Below, in pieces: positions 17,644 to 27,695 of a stretch of DNA of 64,000 nt (position 1 is the first letter of the stretch; every line of letters starts with the position of its first letter). The DNA comes from Clostridiales bacterium VE202-21 (GTDB lineage Bacteria; Bacillota; Clostridia; Lachnospirales; Lachnospiraceae): positions 1-64,000 of the forward strand of contig BAIF02000123.1 in the NCBI GenBank assembly GCA_000509105.1. The letters are read 5' to 3'. The position numbers and the translations under genes are program-made. Under the pieces are notes generated by a model. That model worked only from the letters and a program-made list of their open reading frames with translations. It searched no databases and had not been told where the DNA came from.

Positions 17644-18657
17644 CTAATAAGAGTATTTTTTAACCGCTTCTAAAAACTTATGCATATTTTCAGCCGGCGT
17701 CCCCTTCGGTATCTCGCAGCCGCCTCCAATCATGCATTTTCCTTTTGTATCATCAATTATTTTTTTAACTTCATCATCAATCTTTTGCGTTGTGCCAAAT
17801 CTCAAGACCGCGGCCGGATCCAGGTTGCCGCATAGAACCTGCCCCTTACCCAGTCGTTTTATCAGGGAAGGCACATCTTTCACTAATGAATCGATATCCA
17901 GGATATTGGCTCCGGCATCTATTAAATGCGGCAGGATCCTGGATGAATCGCCGCAGATATGGAATTTAGTATATATCCCCAACTTGTTTGCATGTTCAAT
18001 CATTTCTACATGATATGGAAAAATACGTTCTAAATACATTGACTCGCTAATTTGAGAACAAATAGCATCGCCTATACTAATGCAGTCTGCCCCTGCTTCT
18101 GCCTGTAAATCAATCCATCGTTTCGAATTATCCACTATAATCTGAAATATCTCTGACAGTTCATCCTCATAATCCAGTAAATCTATGAGTCCTTCAGATA
18201 CGCCTCTTAAATCCGTATATTCCGCCAAAGGGCCTTCTACGTGTCCTGCTATAAAATACGCATCGCCGACCGTATCTTTATAATGCTTAACTCCTCTCAC
18301 GCGATTCATCATCGCATCGTTGTCTTTTATATTCAGCGCCCTTATCTTCTTATAATCCCTTTCAAAATCAAGGATTAAATGCTTTTTTGGATATGGGCAG
18401 TCATCTTCAGGATACACGATATCCATCCCATATGCACCCGCTTCACAATATGCAAATCCCGACGGATGGAACCAGTCCACGCCAAAGTCTTCTGCAAACT
18501 TTATCATTGCATTACATTGGCTCCTATAGTCCAGGCAATACTCTCTAAACGGAATCTTTGCATATTCAGATGCAAACTGCATGACCAATGGATGGAATGG
18601 AATATAATCCACTTTTTCACCATTCAAAAATTTTAAGGTTCTTTCTCTGCCATTCAT
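17644..18657 (-). CDS. URO-D family protein (MtaA/CmuA-like methyltransferase)
   Basis: This 337-aa protein has the uroporphyrinogen decarboxylase fold. It carries the methyltransferase-type zinc ligands His-x-Cys in KFHICGDSS (about residue 240) and a C-terminal Cys in GGGCEIPKGTP. These residues are typical of MtaA/MtbA/CmuA cobalamin or CoM methyltransferases and are absent from true heme HemE. The N-terminus MNGRERTLKFLNGEKVDYIP is the standard one for this group. No corrinoid protein is adjacent, so the methyl donor is unknown. The gene is divergent from an AraC regulator that may control it. Confidence 0.86.
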   Translation of the reverse strand: MNGRERTLKFLNGEKVDYIPFHPLVMQFASEYAKIPFREYCLDYRSQCNAMIKFAEDFGVDWFHPSGFAYCEAGAYGMDIVYPEDDCPYPKKHLILDFERDYKKIRALNIKDNDAMMNRVRGVKHYKDTVGDAYFIAGHVEGPLAEYTDLRGVSEGLIDLLDYEDELSEIFQIIVDNSKRWIDLQAEAGADCISIGDAICSQISESMYLERIFPYHVEMIEHANKLGIYTKFHICGDSSRILPHLIDAGANILDIDSLVKDVPSLIKRLGKGQVLCGNLDPAAVLRFGTTQKIDDEVKKIIDDTKGKCMIGGGCEIPKGTPAENMHKFLEAVKKYSY

Positions 18658-18739
18658 TTGATACCCTCCTGTTCAATAACTTTACATAGTATAATTTATT
18701 AGATAATACCTGATATTCCGCAATAAAAACATACACTTT

Positions 18740-18780
18740 CTTACATGATATTTGTAAGAAAATCCATTTTGTGTTATATT
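18740..18780 (+). promoter_or_regulatory. araC-type gene promoter with inverted repeat
   Basis: TTGTAA (18752-18757) and TATATT (18775-18780) have 17-bp spacing and face the AraC gene. The inverted repeat CTTACA (18740-18745) / TGTAAG (18753-18758) overlaps the -35 element in the divergent spacer and is a candidate regulator site. Confidence 0.55.
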
Positions 18781-18854
18781 TTATAGGAAGGTAAAGTGTT
18801 TCGGTTGAAACAATAAGATTTTGAGCCTTACAAACGGAAAGAGTGAAAATAGAT

Positions 18855-19778
18855 ATGCAAAAATCATTTCAGCAGACTTTTCTTAATAAAACAATTCAAT
18901 TAGATAATATCGTTAGTTTCTTTTACTGCGATCTTAATCCTAAATTTACATCTATCGGGGAAACTCATAACTACTGGGAATTTATTTATGCAGATATTGG
19001 AAGTGTGGAAATCATTACCGGGTCTAAGACTGTTATACTTGAAGAAGGCCATATTTATTTCCATGCGCCTAATGAATATCACCGGCATAGATCGATAAAG
19101 AACATAAAAACTTCCATATGCAACGGAGCCTTTTATTACGAGGGTAATGTCCTCGATAAAATAGCTGATCAACCGATTCTTCTGACAACTTCTATGAAAC
19201 ATTATTTTTTTAATGCACTGAAATACTGCAGTGAGATCTTTTCCTCTGTTATTGACACAAAAGAACTGATCTACCAGATAATTTCACCTGACCACAGCCC
19301 GGCGCAAGAACAGCTGCTGCTTAATAATTTAGAATCCTTTTTGCTGGAGTTGCTGATATCTATGGATACTCTTACATATCCGGAACGTCATGTGCCAGAA
19401 GATGAATATCCGCCTTTGGTTGGCGAAGCAATTATGATAATGAGACAATGTCTTTTTTCTTCCCTTACGCTCTCGTCTCTCTGTCAAAAACTGCACTGTT
19501 CGAAGTCAACTTTGTCTGCTGTATTTAAAAAGTATACCGCCTCAACCGTCATGAATTATTATACGCAGCTTAAAATAGATAAGGCAAAAGAACTGCTGTG
19601 CTTAGGCGCTTATAATATAACCCAGGTATCAGACTTTTTAAATTTTTGTAATGTGAATTATTTTTCTAATCAGTTTAAACGGTATACTAATTTAAAGCCC
19701 AGCGAATACTGTAAAAGCCTTAAAAATAAGAACTGTGTACAGCTTTTAGAATTGAAGAAATGTCCCTCTGTACATTAA
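18855..19778 (+). CDS. AraC family transcriptional regulator
   Basis: A regulator of about 307 aa. The N-terminal half has the cupin-like sensor pattern (WEFIYADIGSVEIITG, EGHIYFHAPNEYHRH, about 45-85). The C-terminal 100 residues are a double helix-turn-helix AraC domain (LSSLCQKLHCSKSTLSAVFKK, then FLNFCNVNYFSNQFKRYTNLKPSEY). The ATG at 18855 is preferred; a GTG at 18843 in the same frame directly abuts GGAAAG and is less likely. It is divergent from the URO-D-type methyltransferase, so it probably regulates that gene in response to a small ligand. Confidence 0.88.
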   Translation: MQKSFQQTFLNKTIQLDNIVSFFYCDLNPKFTSIGETHNYWEFIYADIGSVEIITGSKTVILEEGHIYFHAPNEYHRHRSIKNIKTSICNGAFYYEGNVLDKIADQPILLTTSMKHYFFNALKYCSEIFSSVIDTKELIYQIISPDHSPAQEQLLLNNLESFLLELLISMDTLTYPERHVPEDEYPPLVGEAIMIMRQCLFSSLTLSSLCQKLHCSKSTLSAVFKKYTASTVMNYYTQLKIDKAKELLCLGAYNITQVSDFLNFCNVNYFSNQFKRYTNLKPSEYCKSLKNKNCVQLLELKKCPSVH

Positions 19779-20104
19779 TGTAACTATATAGTAATAGACC
19801 TGTTTTATAATCTGTTTCTGATTATTACGATGCGAATGGCTTCGTCTGCATTTTATAGAATTGGAATACGGCGTTACTTAGAGTTGTAGTATATTATTAC
19901 AATACTTAAAGCACACTTAAACGGCAAAATAATATAAAACTCAGGCTCTAGGATATTTGAGAGTAGCCCGCCTAGATTATATAAATAAAATCATCTTATT
20001 GCGCTTCCCAAGATCAAGTAACTTGTTTTACCATAAATTTATTTTTCTGTCCAATAAAGCTTCGCTTATGTTTTATTTCCATCCTCAATATTTAAGTAAT
20101 AAAC
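19779..20104. other. Gene-free spacer
   Basis: 326 bp of AT-rich DNA between the AraC gene end and the end of the distal flippase gene; the two genes are convergent. I see no convincing terminator hairpin, RNA gene, repeat or coding sequence in it. Confidence 0.6.
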
Positions 20105-21382
20105 CTAATTTAATTTTCTTTTTTTATTTTGAATATAAACCCCCGAAATAAATAGTCCAGCAAAGCATAGACACAAAATTACCATAAGCATTACATATAA
20201 TACCACAGCCCCCATTATTCCATACTTGCTAATAACTGGATTTGAGAATACATATGCCAAAACAGCAACACCAGCATATCCCCAGGCAATCCCCTTTTGA
20301 AAACGTATTATTGTAATTACTGTACTTAACAATCCTGTTAGTCCTAAGAAGCCTCCCCCAACCAATAAAATCAGAAGTTCCTTTTTGTATGGTGCTAAAT
20401 TTGTATTATATAAAACTGAAAGTACTGGAGTCCCTAAAAAATAAGCGCCAATTATACAAATGATAGTTATCCCCACTACAACGCCTATCTGAACAATCGT
20501 TCTCTTTATGAACCTTTTTACTTTACCTTCGTTCCAAAGGCAAGACATCTGAAAAAGTATAGGGTTAAAAATAAAACTGTTTAGCAAACCTATAACAAAT
20601 ACTGGCATTGCTATGAATCCATAGCAGGCCTGCAGTTCATCTGATAGCAAGGCATCTATAGCATATTTAGGAGCATTTCCTATATAAAATGATAAAAATG
20701 CACCTGCAAATAATGGGAAACAACTTTTTAATAGCCGGGCTACTTGTCCTTTTCTGCAATATCCCTTTTTTACATTAAATGTGCCATAAGTCCATGAGAG
20801 GAAAAGCCCTAAAAAACCAAAAGTAGTCATAGTAGCTATCATCAAAGATACTAATTGACTACGTAATACAATAATACCAATACCAAATATAATGATCGTA
20901 AAGAACATGCGTAACGTCATAGCTTTGGCAGCTATATCAAGTCTTCCTTTCTGCTGATACATGCCATAATAAACATCTTCTATTGCATCAGCAACCTTAA
21001 ACAAGCACATCCATATAATCACCATACTTTTCTCAAAGCTATAGTTATTAACCAAAGAGCTATGCACTATATAGGAAGTGGCTACAATGATCATTAAGAG
21101 AGTAGTGATCCATCTGGAGCGTAGATACTCAATAAATGAAAACTGTCCATATACATCAGATACTTGAAAATTTCGCATACCATATTTGCCAATATTTAAA
21201 AACAAGCTTGCATTGGCATAAGCTATAGTAAAAACACCAGCTTCTCCTAACCCTACTGTTCTAGTCAATATCATGAGCATAATTACCGATTGAAATGCCA
21301 TAAGCATACTCCCGGCCATATTCCATATGTAGCTACTCTTCTCTATATTTTCATCATTCAGTATAAAATGCTTTAATTTCAT
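20105..21382 (-). CDS. Polysaccharide flippase (Wzx-like), distal copy
   Basis: A polytopic protein of about 425 aa with roughly 12 TM segments spread over the whole length, matching O-antigen flippase/MATE-like transporters. The start at 21382 has GGAGAG 6 bp upstream; an earlier in-frame Met does not. It is the last gene of the long minus-strand polysaccharide locus. It is only distantly similar in pattern to the other flippase at 33967-35424, so the locus has two. It may export an intermediate built by the distal AT-rich cassette. Confidence 0.83.
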   Translation of the reverse strand: MKLKHFILNDENIEKSSYIWNMAGSMLMAFQSVIMLMILTRTVGLGEAGVFTIAYANASLFLNIGKYGMRNFQVSDVYGQFSFIEYLRSRWITTLLMIIVATSYIVHSSLVNNYSFEKSMVIIWMCLFKVADAIEDVYYGMYQQKGRLDIAAKAMTLRMFFTIIIFGIGIIVLRSQLVSLMIATMTTFGFLGLFLSWTYGTFNVKKGYCRKGQVARLLKSCFPLFAGAFLSFYIGNAPKYAIDALLSDELQACYGFIAMPVFVIGLLNSFIFNPILFQMSCLWNEGKVKRFIKRTIVQIGVVVGITIICIIGAYFLGTPVLSVLYNTNLAPYKKELLILLVGGGFLGLTGLLSTVITIIRFQKGIAWGYAGVAVLAYVFSNPVISKYGIMGAVVLYVMLMVILCLCFAGLFISGVYIQNKKRKLN

Positions 21383-21446
21383 CTTTTGCTCTCCAAATAT
21401 ACTATACAAATGGTTTTGTTATATTATACCTTAATAAGGTACTGAA

Positions 21447-22515
21447 TTATTCTGGAAATATCATATTCTCTATATTTTTTATCAAACAATTATATTTCGT
21501 TAACTCTTTTAATTTTTCTAATACTATAGATAAACACAAGCTAATGGATAACAGTGTTAACCAACTTAAAATTACATTTTTAGTATAATACACCACATTT
21601 GGATAAAAAGTATATATCAGAGCATGAGTCATAAAAATATTTCCAGAGTGTTTACCTAAAAATGATAAAACCTTTTCTACTATTTTATTAGTTAAATACT
21701 TATATGACATCCAGCATATACATAAAACAGCTAGGCTGCTTAGTATACTTCTAACCTTCCAAACATCAACCTCTTCCAGTTTAAGGCGTAGAATTAAGCA
21801 TATAAAAATTACTCCAACTAAAATACATATTTCAATAATTTTTCCTATTAAATGTTTTGGCTTGCTCTTCACTTTGTCAAAAAAACTATTTTGAGCACAT
21901 AGCACACCCAAAACAATAACTAAATAAATAATTTATGTATTCTCCTCCAAAATTTGAAGATATGCCGCTCCCCAAATACTGAATAATAATTATCATTAGT
22001 AAATAGCTTGCCCATCCAAATTTACTGCAAACTGCTATAATCAGCGGCAAAATTATCAAAAGAATCTGTGCAAAACACATATACCACCATACATTAGATA
22101 ACATTGGTGATCCAAAAAAGTCTGCCAGTCCCAACGCGTCTAATACTAAATAAGAGGCCTTATGTTGATATATTTCAAGTGGATTATTAAAAAATATAAA
22201 TGATAAAATAAAAACAATTATATAAATAAACCAGTATGACTTCATTAGGGAAATCCAACTTTTAGCAATAAATATTGTCGGTCTTTTAATGTCTTCTTTT
22301 ATATATTTACAAGTTAAACCATAGGCTGATAAAAAAGCAAAAATCCATACACATATTCGTGATGCCGTAGCCAGTCCTTCCACTGTGTCTTGCGAAAATA
22401 TATGAAAAACCACCCCATTTGCTTCAATCCGAGCCGTTGAGTAAAATAAATGATGGAATAATAATAAAGAGATCGCTATACCTTTTACCTTTAATGTATC
22501 TATCCTTTTAAACAT
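21447..22515 (-). pseudogene. Acyltransferase 3 family gene, frameshifted
   Basis: Two reading frames together make one acyltransferase-3 (O-acetyltransferase) protein of about 355 aa. The 5' part (22515 down to about 21890) starts MFKRIDTLKVKGIAISLLLFHH. The 3' part continues GVLCAQNSFFDKVKSK and ends near IENMIFPE. Aligning the joint with the sibling gene at 23810-24934 (YLSAFALGMLCSE) places the shift exactly at TTTTGGGTGTG (about 21907-21917 on the minus strand). Removing one G restores YCFGVLCAQ. The likely role was O-acetylation of the surface polysaccharide. A sequencing error cannot be excluded. Confidence 0.82.
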
Positions 22516-22613
22516 ACTTTTTCTCCTTGTATTTCATAAGCCATGACAAAACTTCAGAATACTCTTAATATATAAGAGAAATGGCATCAATTATAGTAGT
22601 AAACTCTTACGTT

Positions 22614-23759
22614 TCATTCAAACAGGCATTTAATTGCATTGATTTCATTCCCTGATATAATAAAATACCCCAATCTTGTAGAACTGTCTTCTACTATTCG
22701 TTCGTCTTCACTATCTATCCAAGTTCTATAAATCAGTTCTGGATTTTCCTTCTCAATTTTTCTTAATTGGGCTAAATCGTTTTTATTCAACAAGAATCGA
22801 ATTCCCGCATACCGCGGCGCATGTTTTCTTTCTAAATCAGGTTGCTTTCCACATGCTGTTTGTATTGTCATCTTTAAAAAATCATATCCGCTTGACAGGT
22901 ACACTAAGTCTGAACCTATACAATCGCCTCCCATCCTGGCACCTATTTCAATAATCCCTATATTTCCATCCTCATCTATTTTAATTTCTGAATGTGAAGC
23001 ACCTGAGGTAATTGATAATGCGTCTAATGCCTTTTCTAAAAGAGACTCAATTTTTTCAAATAGATGATCATCAATCTGCGCCGGTTCGAGATGTCCTGTT
23101 TCTATAAAGTGTGGGGCACCCGTAGTATACTTTTTAGTTATCGCTAATAATTTATGTTCACCATTGTAAGAAATAGTTTCACAGCTATACTCTTCACCTG
23201 ATATAAATTCTTCGATTATAACCTGTCCTCCAAAAGAATATTTGTACGCATAATTAATTGCATTATTAAGATCATTTTTAGAAAAAACTTTTGTTACACC
23301 ACGACTTCCAGATCGATCAGTTGGCTTTACTATCAAAGGATATTCTAAATCACCTATTTCTTCACAACTCCAAGTTTTGTTTACACATGCAAATTGGGGT
23401 ACTGGCAAAGAAGATTCGGCAAGCCTCTTCCTCATCTCGAATTTATTTGTTGTATATTTTGTTGTTTTAATTCCGTTACAAACCAATCCCAGTTTTTCTG
23501 CAACAAAATTTATAGTCACTACAGCTAAATCTGATGCTATTGAAGTAACAGCAATTGGCTTTATCTTTTTACATACTTTTAAAATTTTTTCTTTCTCTGT
23601 GATACTGATTGGATAAAAGAAATCAGCAGTTTTCTCGCCGACATCACCACATTTCCATGCAAAAACATGCGTCTCAAGACCCATCTCCTTTGCCTTTACA
23701 ATTAATTGATTTTGAAATTCATTCGCTCCGATTATTACTATCCTGTTATTTGTAATCAT
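22614..23759 (-). CDS. ATP-grasp domain ligase (1)
   Basis: This 381-aa protein has an N-terminal pre-ATP-grasp Rossmann-like domain (MITNNRIVIIGANEFQ...). The ATP-grasp fold follows: YPLIVKPTDRSGSRGVTKV binds ATP, VIIEEFISGEEYSCE lies in the hinge, and IDEDGNIGIIEIGARMGGDCIGSDL holds the metal-binding acidic and Asn-like positions. This architecture belongs to carboxylate-amine/thiol ligases of the carbamoyl-phosphate/biotin-carboxylase type. Its substrates are not identifiable. In this locus, with aminosugar aminotransferases nearby, it may join a carboxylic acid to an amino group of a sugar (inference). Confidence 0.85.
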   Translation of the reverse strand: MITNNRIVIIGANEFQNQLIVKAKEMGLETHVFAWKCGDVGEKTADFFYPISITEKEKILKVCKKIKPIAVTSIASDLAVVTINFVAEKLGLVCNGIKTTKYTTNKFEMRKRLAESSLPVPQFACVNKTWSCEEIGDLEYPLIVKPTDRSGSRGVTKVFSKNDLNNAINYAYKYSFGGQVIIEEFISGEEYSCETISYNGEHKLLAITKKYTTGAPHFIETGHLEPAQIDDHLFEKIESLLEKALDALSITSGASHSEIKIDEDGNIGIIEIGARMGGDCIGSDLVYLSSGYDFLKMTIQTACGKQPDLERKHAPRYAGIRFLLNKNDLAQLRKIEKENPELIYRTWIDSEDERIVEDSSTRLGYFIISGNEINAIKCLFE

Positions 23760-23809
23760 AGCTATCTCCTTATACTATTAACAGTCTAAAAAATAAATTG
23801 CTATAAAAC

Positions 23810-24934
23810 TTATCTTGAACCTTTTTCTTGCCAGATTAAGCTAATTAACCTTTCTTGCAATTTATAAAAACCACTATATTTCTTTATAAATTCTAATATA
23901 ATAGAAATCACTATTACTATTATTATAAAGTTTATATAAATAAGAAATGGATTTCTAAAATAATACACCTGTTTTTCAAAATAGAGCAGTATGAAAGTAT
24001 GGAACATAAAAATATTAGTGGAATGTTTTCCCAAAAATACTAAAACACCACTTGCTTTTTTTAAAATAGCATTTCTCTCGATAACTAGAACATTAACTAA
24101 TAAAATCACTGAAAAAGCATGTGGCAATTCTCCGCTAAACCTATCATGAAATCCCCAAATATAGGTAACAAAAAATAAGATTAAACTATAAATTAATTTA
24201 TCTTTATATCTTAGATCGAGATTAATTAATTTATCCATTATTTTTAACTCAGAACACAACATTCCTAAGGCAAATGCCGATAAGTAAAAAAATACCCCTG
24301 TACTCATTTGCCTATATGTAGTATAACAAGCACTAACATTAATAAATAAAAATAGCAATAGTGGTAAATAACGCATTTTTGACATCATGCTTTTTATTAT
24401 AGGAAATATTAGATAAAGTATTATAATTGCTGACATAAACCACCATGTAACATTTATTGTTCCTGTATGACACCATTCAAATAATATATCTCTTAATCCT
24501 AACATATCAATCAGCTATGCTAAGACACCATTTTTACCCTCACCATAAATAGTAAATATATTAAATTTTTCAAATATCATACCTGCACTTAAATAGATCC
24601 AGAAGATTACCCAAAAATTTGTATAAAGTTTAACTAAATGCGCAGTTACAAATTTTATACTAATCCTGATGCTCTTCTGTTTTCCCTGTATCTTCTTATT
24701 AAAACTCTCATTTAGACCATATCCGCTATAAATAACAAAAATGTCAACACATATCTTACCATTCTTTAACAGTGTAGTAATCCACGGCTTATTTTCTATT
24801 GTCCAAGAATAATCAAAGAAAGGCCACGCTGCTTCACCACGGAAAAAAAGGTGTAGCAATATTAGTATAAGTATTGCTACCCCTTTTTGAATTTGCGTGT
24901 CCCGAAGTACGAACGTTTTTCTTTCATTATCCAT
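23810..24934 (-). pseudogene. Acyltransferase 3 family gene with in-frame amber codon
   Basis: A single reading frame of 374 codons is interrupted by one TAG (24515-24517). Upstream, MDNERKTFVLRDTQIQKG...GEGKNGVLA is the N-terminal third. Downstream, LIDMLGLRDILFEW...SLIWQEKGSR continues in the same frame with the rest of an acyltransferase-3 fold of about ten TM segments. The summed length fits the family. The downstream part could restart at ATG 24505 but would lack the first TM segments. It is a second putative polysaccharide O-acetyltransferase, so both such genes of the locus are interrupted. Confidence 0.82.
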
Positions 24935-24951
24935 CAGTAATCACCTCACTT

Positions 24952-25881
24952 TTAAACGTCTGCATTTAAATCCTCTCTTACCATATATTGGGGTAAATCA
25001 CTGATAGTCATGTATATCTTACCGATATACTCTCCAATCAAGCCTAGCATTAACATAATGATTCCACCAATAAAAAGTAACACAGCCATTGTTGACGTAT
25101 ATCCCATAGCTATATGGGGATTAATTATTTTTCTGATTACTAGAAAAATACCCCAACATATACCTAATCCAGACGTGAATACACCTAATAACGATGCAAG
25201 TCTTAATGGCACTAAAGAAAAATTCGTAAATTCGGTAAGCCAGAGATTAACTAACTTTTTTAATGTATAACCTGAGGATCCGGATATTCTTTTTCTTTGT
25301 TCGACCTCAACATTCGTAACTCTATTCGTTGTTCTCATTAAATACGCACCAGCTGACGGAAATGGACTTTTGTATGCTTTCAAATTTTCAATAGCAAATT
25401 TGCTCCAGGCCAAAAAAGGAGAATTATAAATACCTTTCATTTTACTTCCAGTAAATTCAAGCAATTTAGTATTTATTCGACTAGTAAAGCGTCTGTAAAA
25501 TTTTTGCTTTTGGGTTGCAAATTTTGCATATACTAGATCATACCCTTCACTGATTTTATCAACCAGTTTATATATTTGATCCGCAGGATGTTGTCCATCA
25601 TCATCCATACATACAGCCACATCACCTTTTATATAAGAAACAGCCGCCATTCGTGCAATATTTTGACCATAATTTCTTGCCAGATCAACGCCAATAATAT
25701 TTTTATCAGCCTGAGCTAATTTTGTAATAACACCAAAGGTATTATCGGGTGAACAATCATTAATCAATATAATTTGATATTCATTACCACTCCTTTTTAA
25801 AATCTCATCTTTTATTTCATTTACCACAAACTCCAACGTATTCTCTGAACGATAACACGGAATTATAATTGTAATAACCAT
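24952..25881 (-). CDS. GT2 family polyprenyl-phosphate glycosyltransferase (GtrB-like)
   Basis: A protein of about 309 aa. The start at 25881 follows GAGGTG; an ATG 12 nt earlier overlaps that site. The GT-A domain shows TIIIPCYRSENTLEF, LINDCSPDNT and the metal motif MDDDGQHPAD. Two C-terminal TM helices (about 225-250 and 260-285) are typical of GtrB/ArnC enzymes. These charge undecaprenyl phosphate with one sugar. The gene directly follows a large polytopic protein (25895-27682) that has the features of a GtrC-like transferase, so together they probably add a side-branch sugar outside the membrane. Confidence 0.88.
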   Translation of the reverse strand: MVITIIIPCYRSENTLEFVVNEIKDEILKRSGNEYQIILINDCSPDNTFGVITKLAQADKNIIGVDLARNYGQNIARMAAVSYIKGDVAVCMDDDGQHPADQIYKLVDKISEGYDLVYAKFATQKQKFYRRFTSRINTKLLEFTGSKMKGIYNSPFLAWSKFAIENLKAYKSPFPSAGAYLMRTTNRVTNVEVEQRKRISGSSGYTLKKLVNLWLTEFTNFSLVPLRLASLLGVFTSGLGICWGIFLVIRKIINPHIAMGYTSTMAVLLFIGGIIMLMLGLIGEYIGKIYMTISDLPQYMVREDLNADV

Positions 25882-25894
25882 CACACACCTCATA

Positions 25895-27682
25895 TTACTC
25901 TTTTGATATTTTATAAATTATAGCAGCATCCCCAATGGCTCCTACCTCTCTAAACTCTACATGATCATATTCTTTATTTAGCATATTTGATAGCAAATCC
26001 TTATAGTTTGAATCATATGACGTTACATAATAAACATCTTCGTCAAAAAGATTTTCTGTCAAAAGTTTATCCTTGCCTAAATATTCAAGCTGTTTATAAT
26101 AAGTTGGGGTAAACACATAACTTGAACCCCATGGTACTAAATTTACAGGCCTTTTTTTAGGGTCAGGATAATTGGTAAAGACGCCATAATTCTGTGCACC
26201 AAATTGATCAAATACATAAACATGATCTGAATGTTCGAGTGCATAATTTTCTATTTGACCAACAATATTGATAGAACTCTGCCGATATTGCCAGTCAACA
26301 GTGTAAATCTTCGTATATGCGTTTGCTAATATTCCCGCCCAAGGAAATAATAATAATAATGCTGTGCATAATTTTTGAATTTTCTTTTCTGAAAGCTTTG
26401 CTTTATCATAAGTCATTAAAAAAAGAACAAATACAATAGTACCACATGGTATTAAACTTGCCAGCCATGCCCGCAGAGGTAGGCGTCCACGCGCTGCAAG
26501 ATATGAAATAACTAACATAGTGCCTAGAATACAACATAAAGCAGCAATTATTTGGGGATAATATAACTTTCTATATGTTCTCATTATACCCATTTTTATA
26601 AAGACAATAAAAAGAAGCACTACAATATATATGTGTAATAGTGTTAACTTTTCTCCAGTTAGTAGTTCTTTAAGAGTTGTTTTCCAAGTTTGTAATAATT
26701 TATCCCACTCGTCTAGTTCGAACCAGGAAAATTTTTCAACTATTTCACCCAAATTTTCCTTATTAAACCGCTTGTCCATAAAATACATGTTTTCTGATAA
26801 CTGGTAAAATTCTTCACTCCAACCTATTTTATCAAATAATTCCGGATTATCTTCATATGTTTCATGCTCATAATCCCAAAAACTCACTCTATACTTATTA
26901 TATTTATAGTATTCTTGCCATTCAACAGAACTTTTCGATTTATCCTCAATTCCTTTTACAAATAATAATATCAGGCTTAAAAAAAAGAGATACACAATAC
27001 TATATTTTAAAACTCTAGATAAGTTCTTTTCAATAAATGCATGTAAGAAAATATATACTATTGCAACCAATAAATAACAGCAAATAGCATAAAATGCATT
27101 AAATTGTTGTATATAACACAGAGAGATACAAAAGACTGAAATTAGCAATTCGAATATTATTATCCCTTTTTTACTGTTCTTAAAATCAATTCCTAATAAG
27201 AGTATTACACCAGCTGTTCCTATAATTGTTGCCGTAACCTCAAAATGCATTAGTATTGTTGAAATAAGATAGAAAGATAAGTATAAGATCACATGTATCA
27301 TTACTAAATAAACAATCTTTATATTTTTTTGTAAACCTATTTTATATATTGTCTTACCGATAAGACAACTAGATAAACAAATCAATGTAAAATGATATAT
27401 TGCATACCATGATATTTGTGGAAAAGCTGAGTATAAATTTGAAAGGAGCCAACCTAAAGGATAATAACTGAATAAATAATTAGCCTCTGGAACCCCTGTT
27501 GCATAGCCTGCATAAACATATAATAATCTAGCATCATCTATAGTCATAAATACTGGTTGAACAAATAAAAATACAACAACTATTATTGCCAGCGTTATAA
27601 AAAACGATAATCCAAAACGTCCTATATCATTGGCATAAACTTTATTTATATTGAATTTTTTCTTACTTTTGTTTCGACGCAT
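25895..27682 (-). CDS. GtrC-like polytopic membrane protein (putative GT-C transferase)
   Basis: This 595-aa protein has about ten hydrophobic segments and a soluble C-terminal part. Near TM1 it has an acidic pair in FMTIDDARLLYVYAGYATG followed by YPLGWLLSNLYSAFPQISWY, a pattern like the catalytic first loop of GT-C enzymes. The disrupted gene at 32154-33910 shares this layout (ETSDDYIMAAIMSGAYSG and YYLVPQISWY), so they are family members. It lies 13 bp from the GtrB-like gene. The probable role is transfer of a lipid-linked sugar to the polymer on the outer face; no named family is assigned. Confidence 0.75.
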   Translation of the reverse strand: MRRNKSKKKFNINKVYANDIGRFGLSFFITLAIIVVVFLFVQPVFMTIDDARLLYVYAGYATGVPEANYLFSYYPLGWLLSNLYSAFPQISWYAIYHFTLICLSSCLIGKTIYKIGLQKNIKIVYLVMIHVILYLSFYLISTILMHFEVTATIIGTAGVILLLGIDFKNSKKGIIIFELLISVFCISLCYIQQFNAFYAICCYLLVAIVYIFLHAFIEKNLSRVLKYSIVYLFFLSLILLFVKGIEDKSKSSVEWQEYYKYNKYRVSFWDYEHETYEDNPELFDKIGWSEEFYQLSENMYFMDKRFNKENLGEIVEKFSWFELDEWDKLLQTWKTTLKELLTGEKLTLLHIYIVVLLFIVFIKMGIMRTYRKLYYPQIIAALCCILGTMLVISYLAARGRLPLRAWLASLIPCGTIVFVLFLMTYDKAKLSEKKIQKLCTALLLLFPWAGILANAYTKIYTVDWQYRQSSINIVGQIENYALEHSDHVYVFDQFGAQNYGVFTNYPDPKKRPVNLVPWGSSYVFTPTYYKQLEYLGKDKLLTENLFDEDVYYVTSYDSNYKDLLSNMLNKEYDHVEFREVGAIGDAAIIYKISKE

Positions 27683-27695
27683 TTCATATTCCTTA

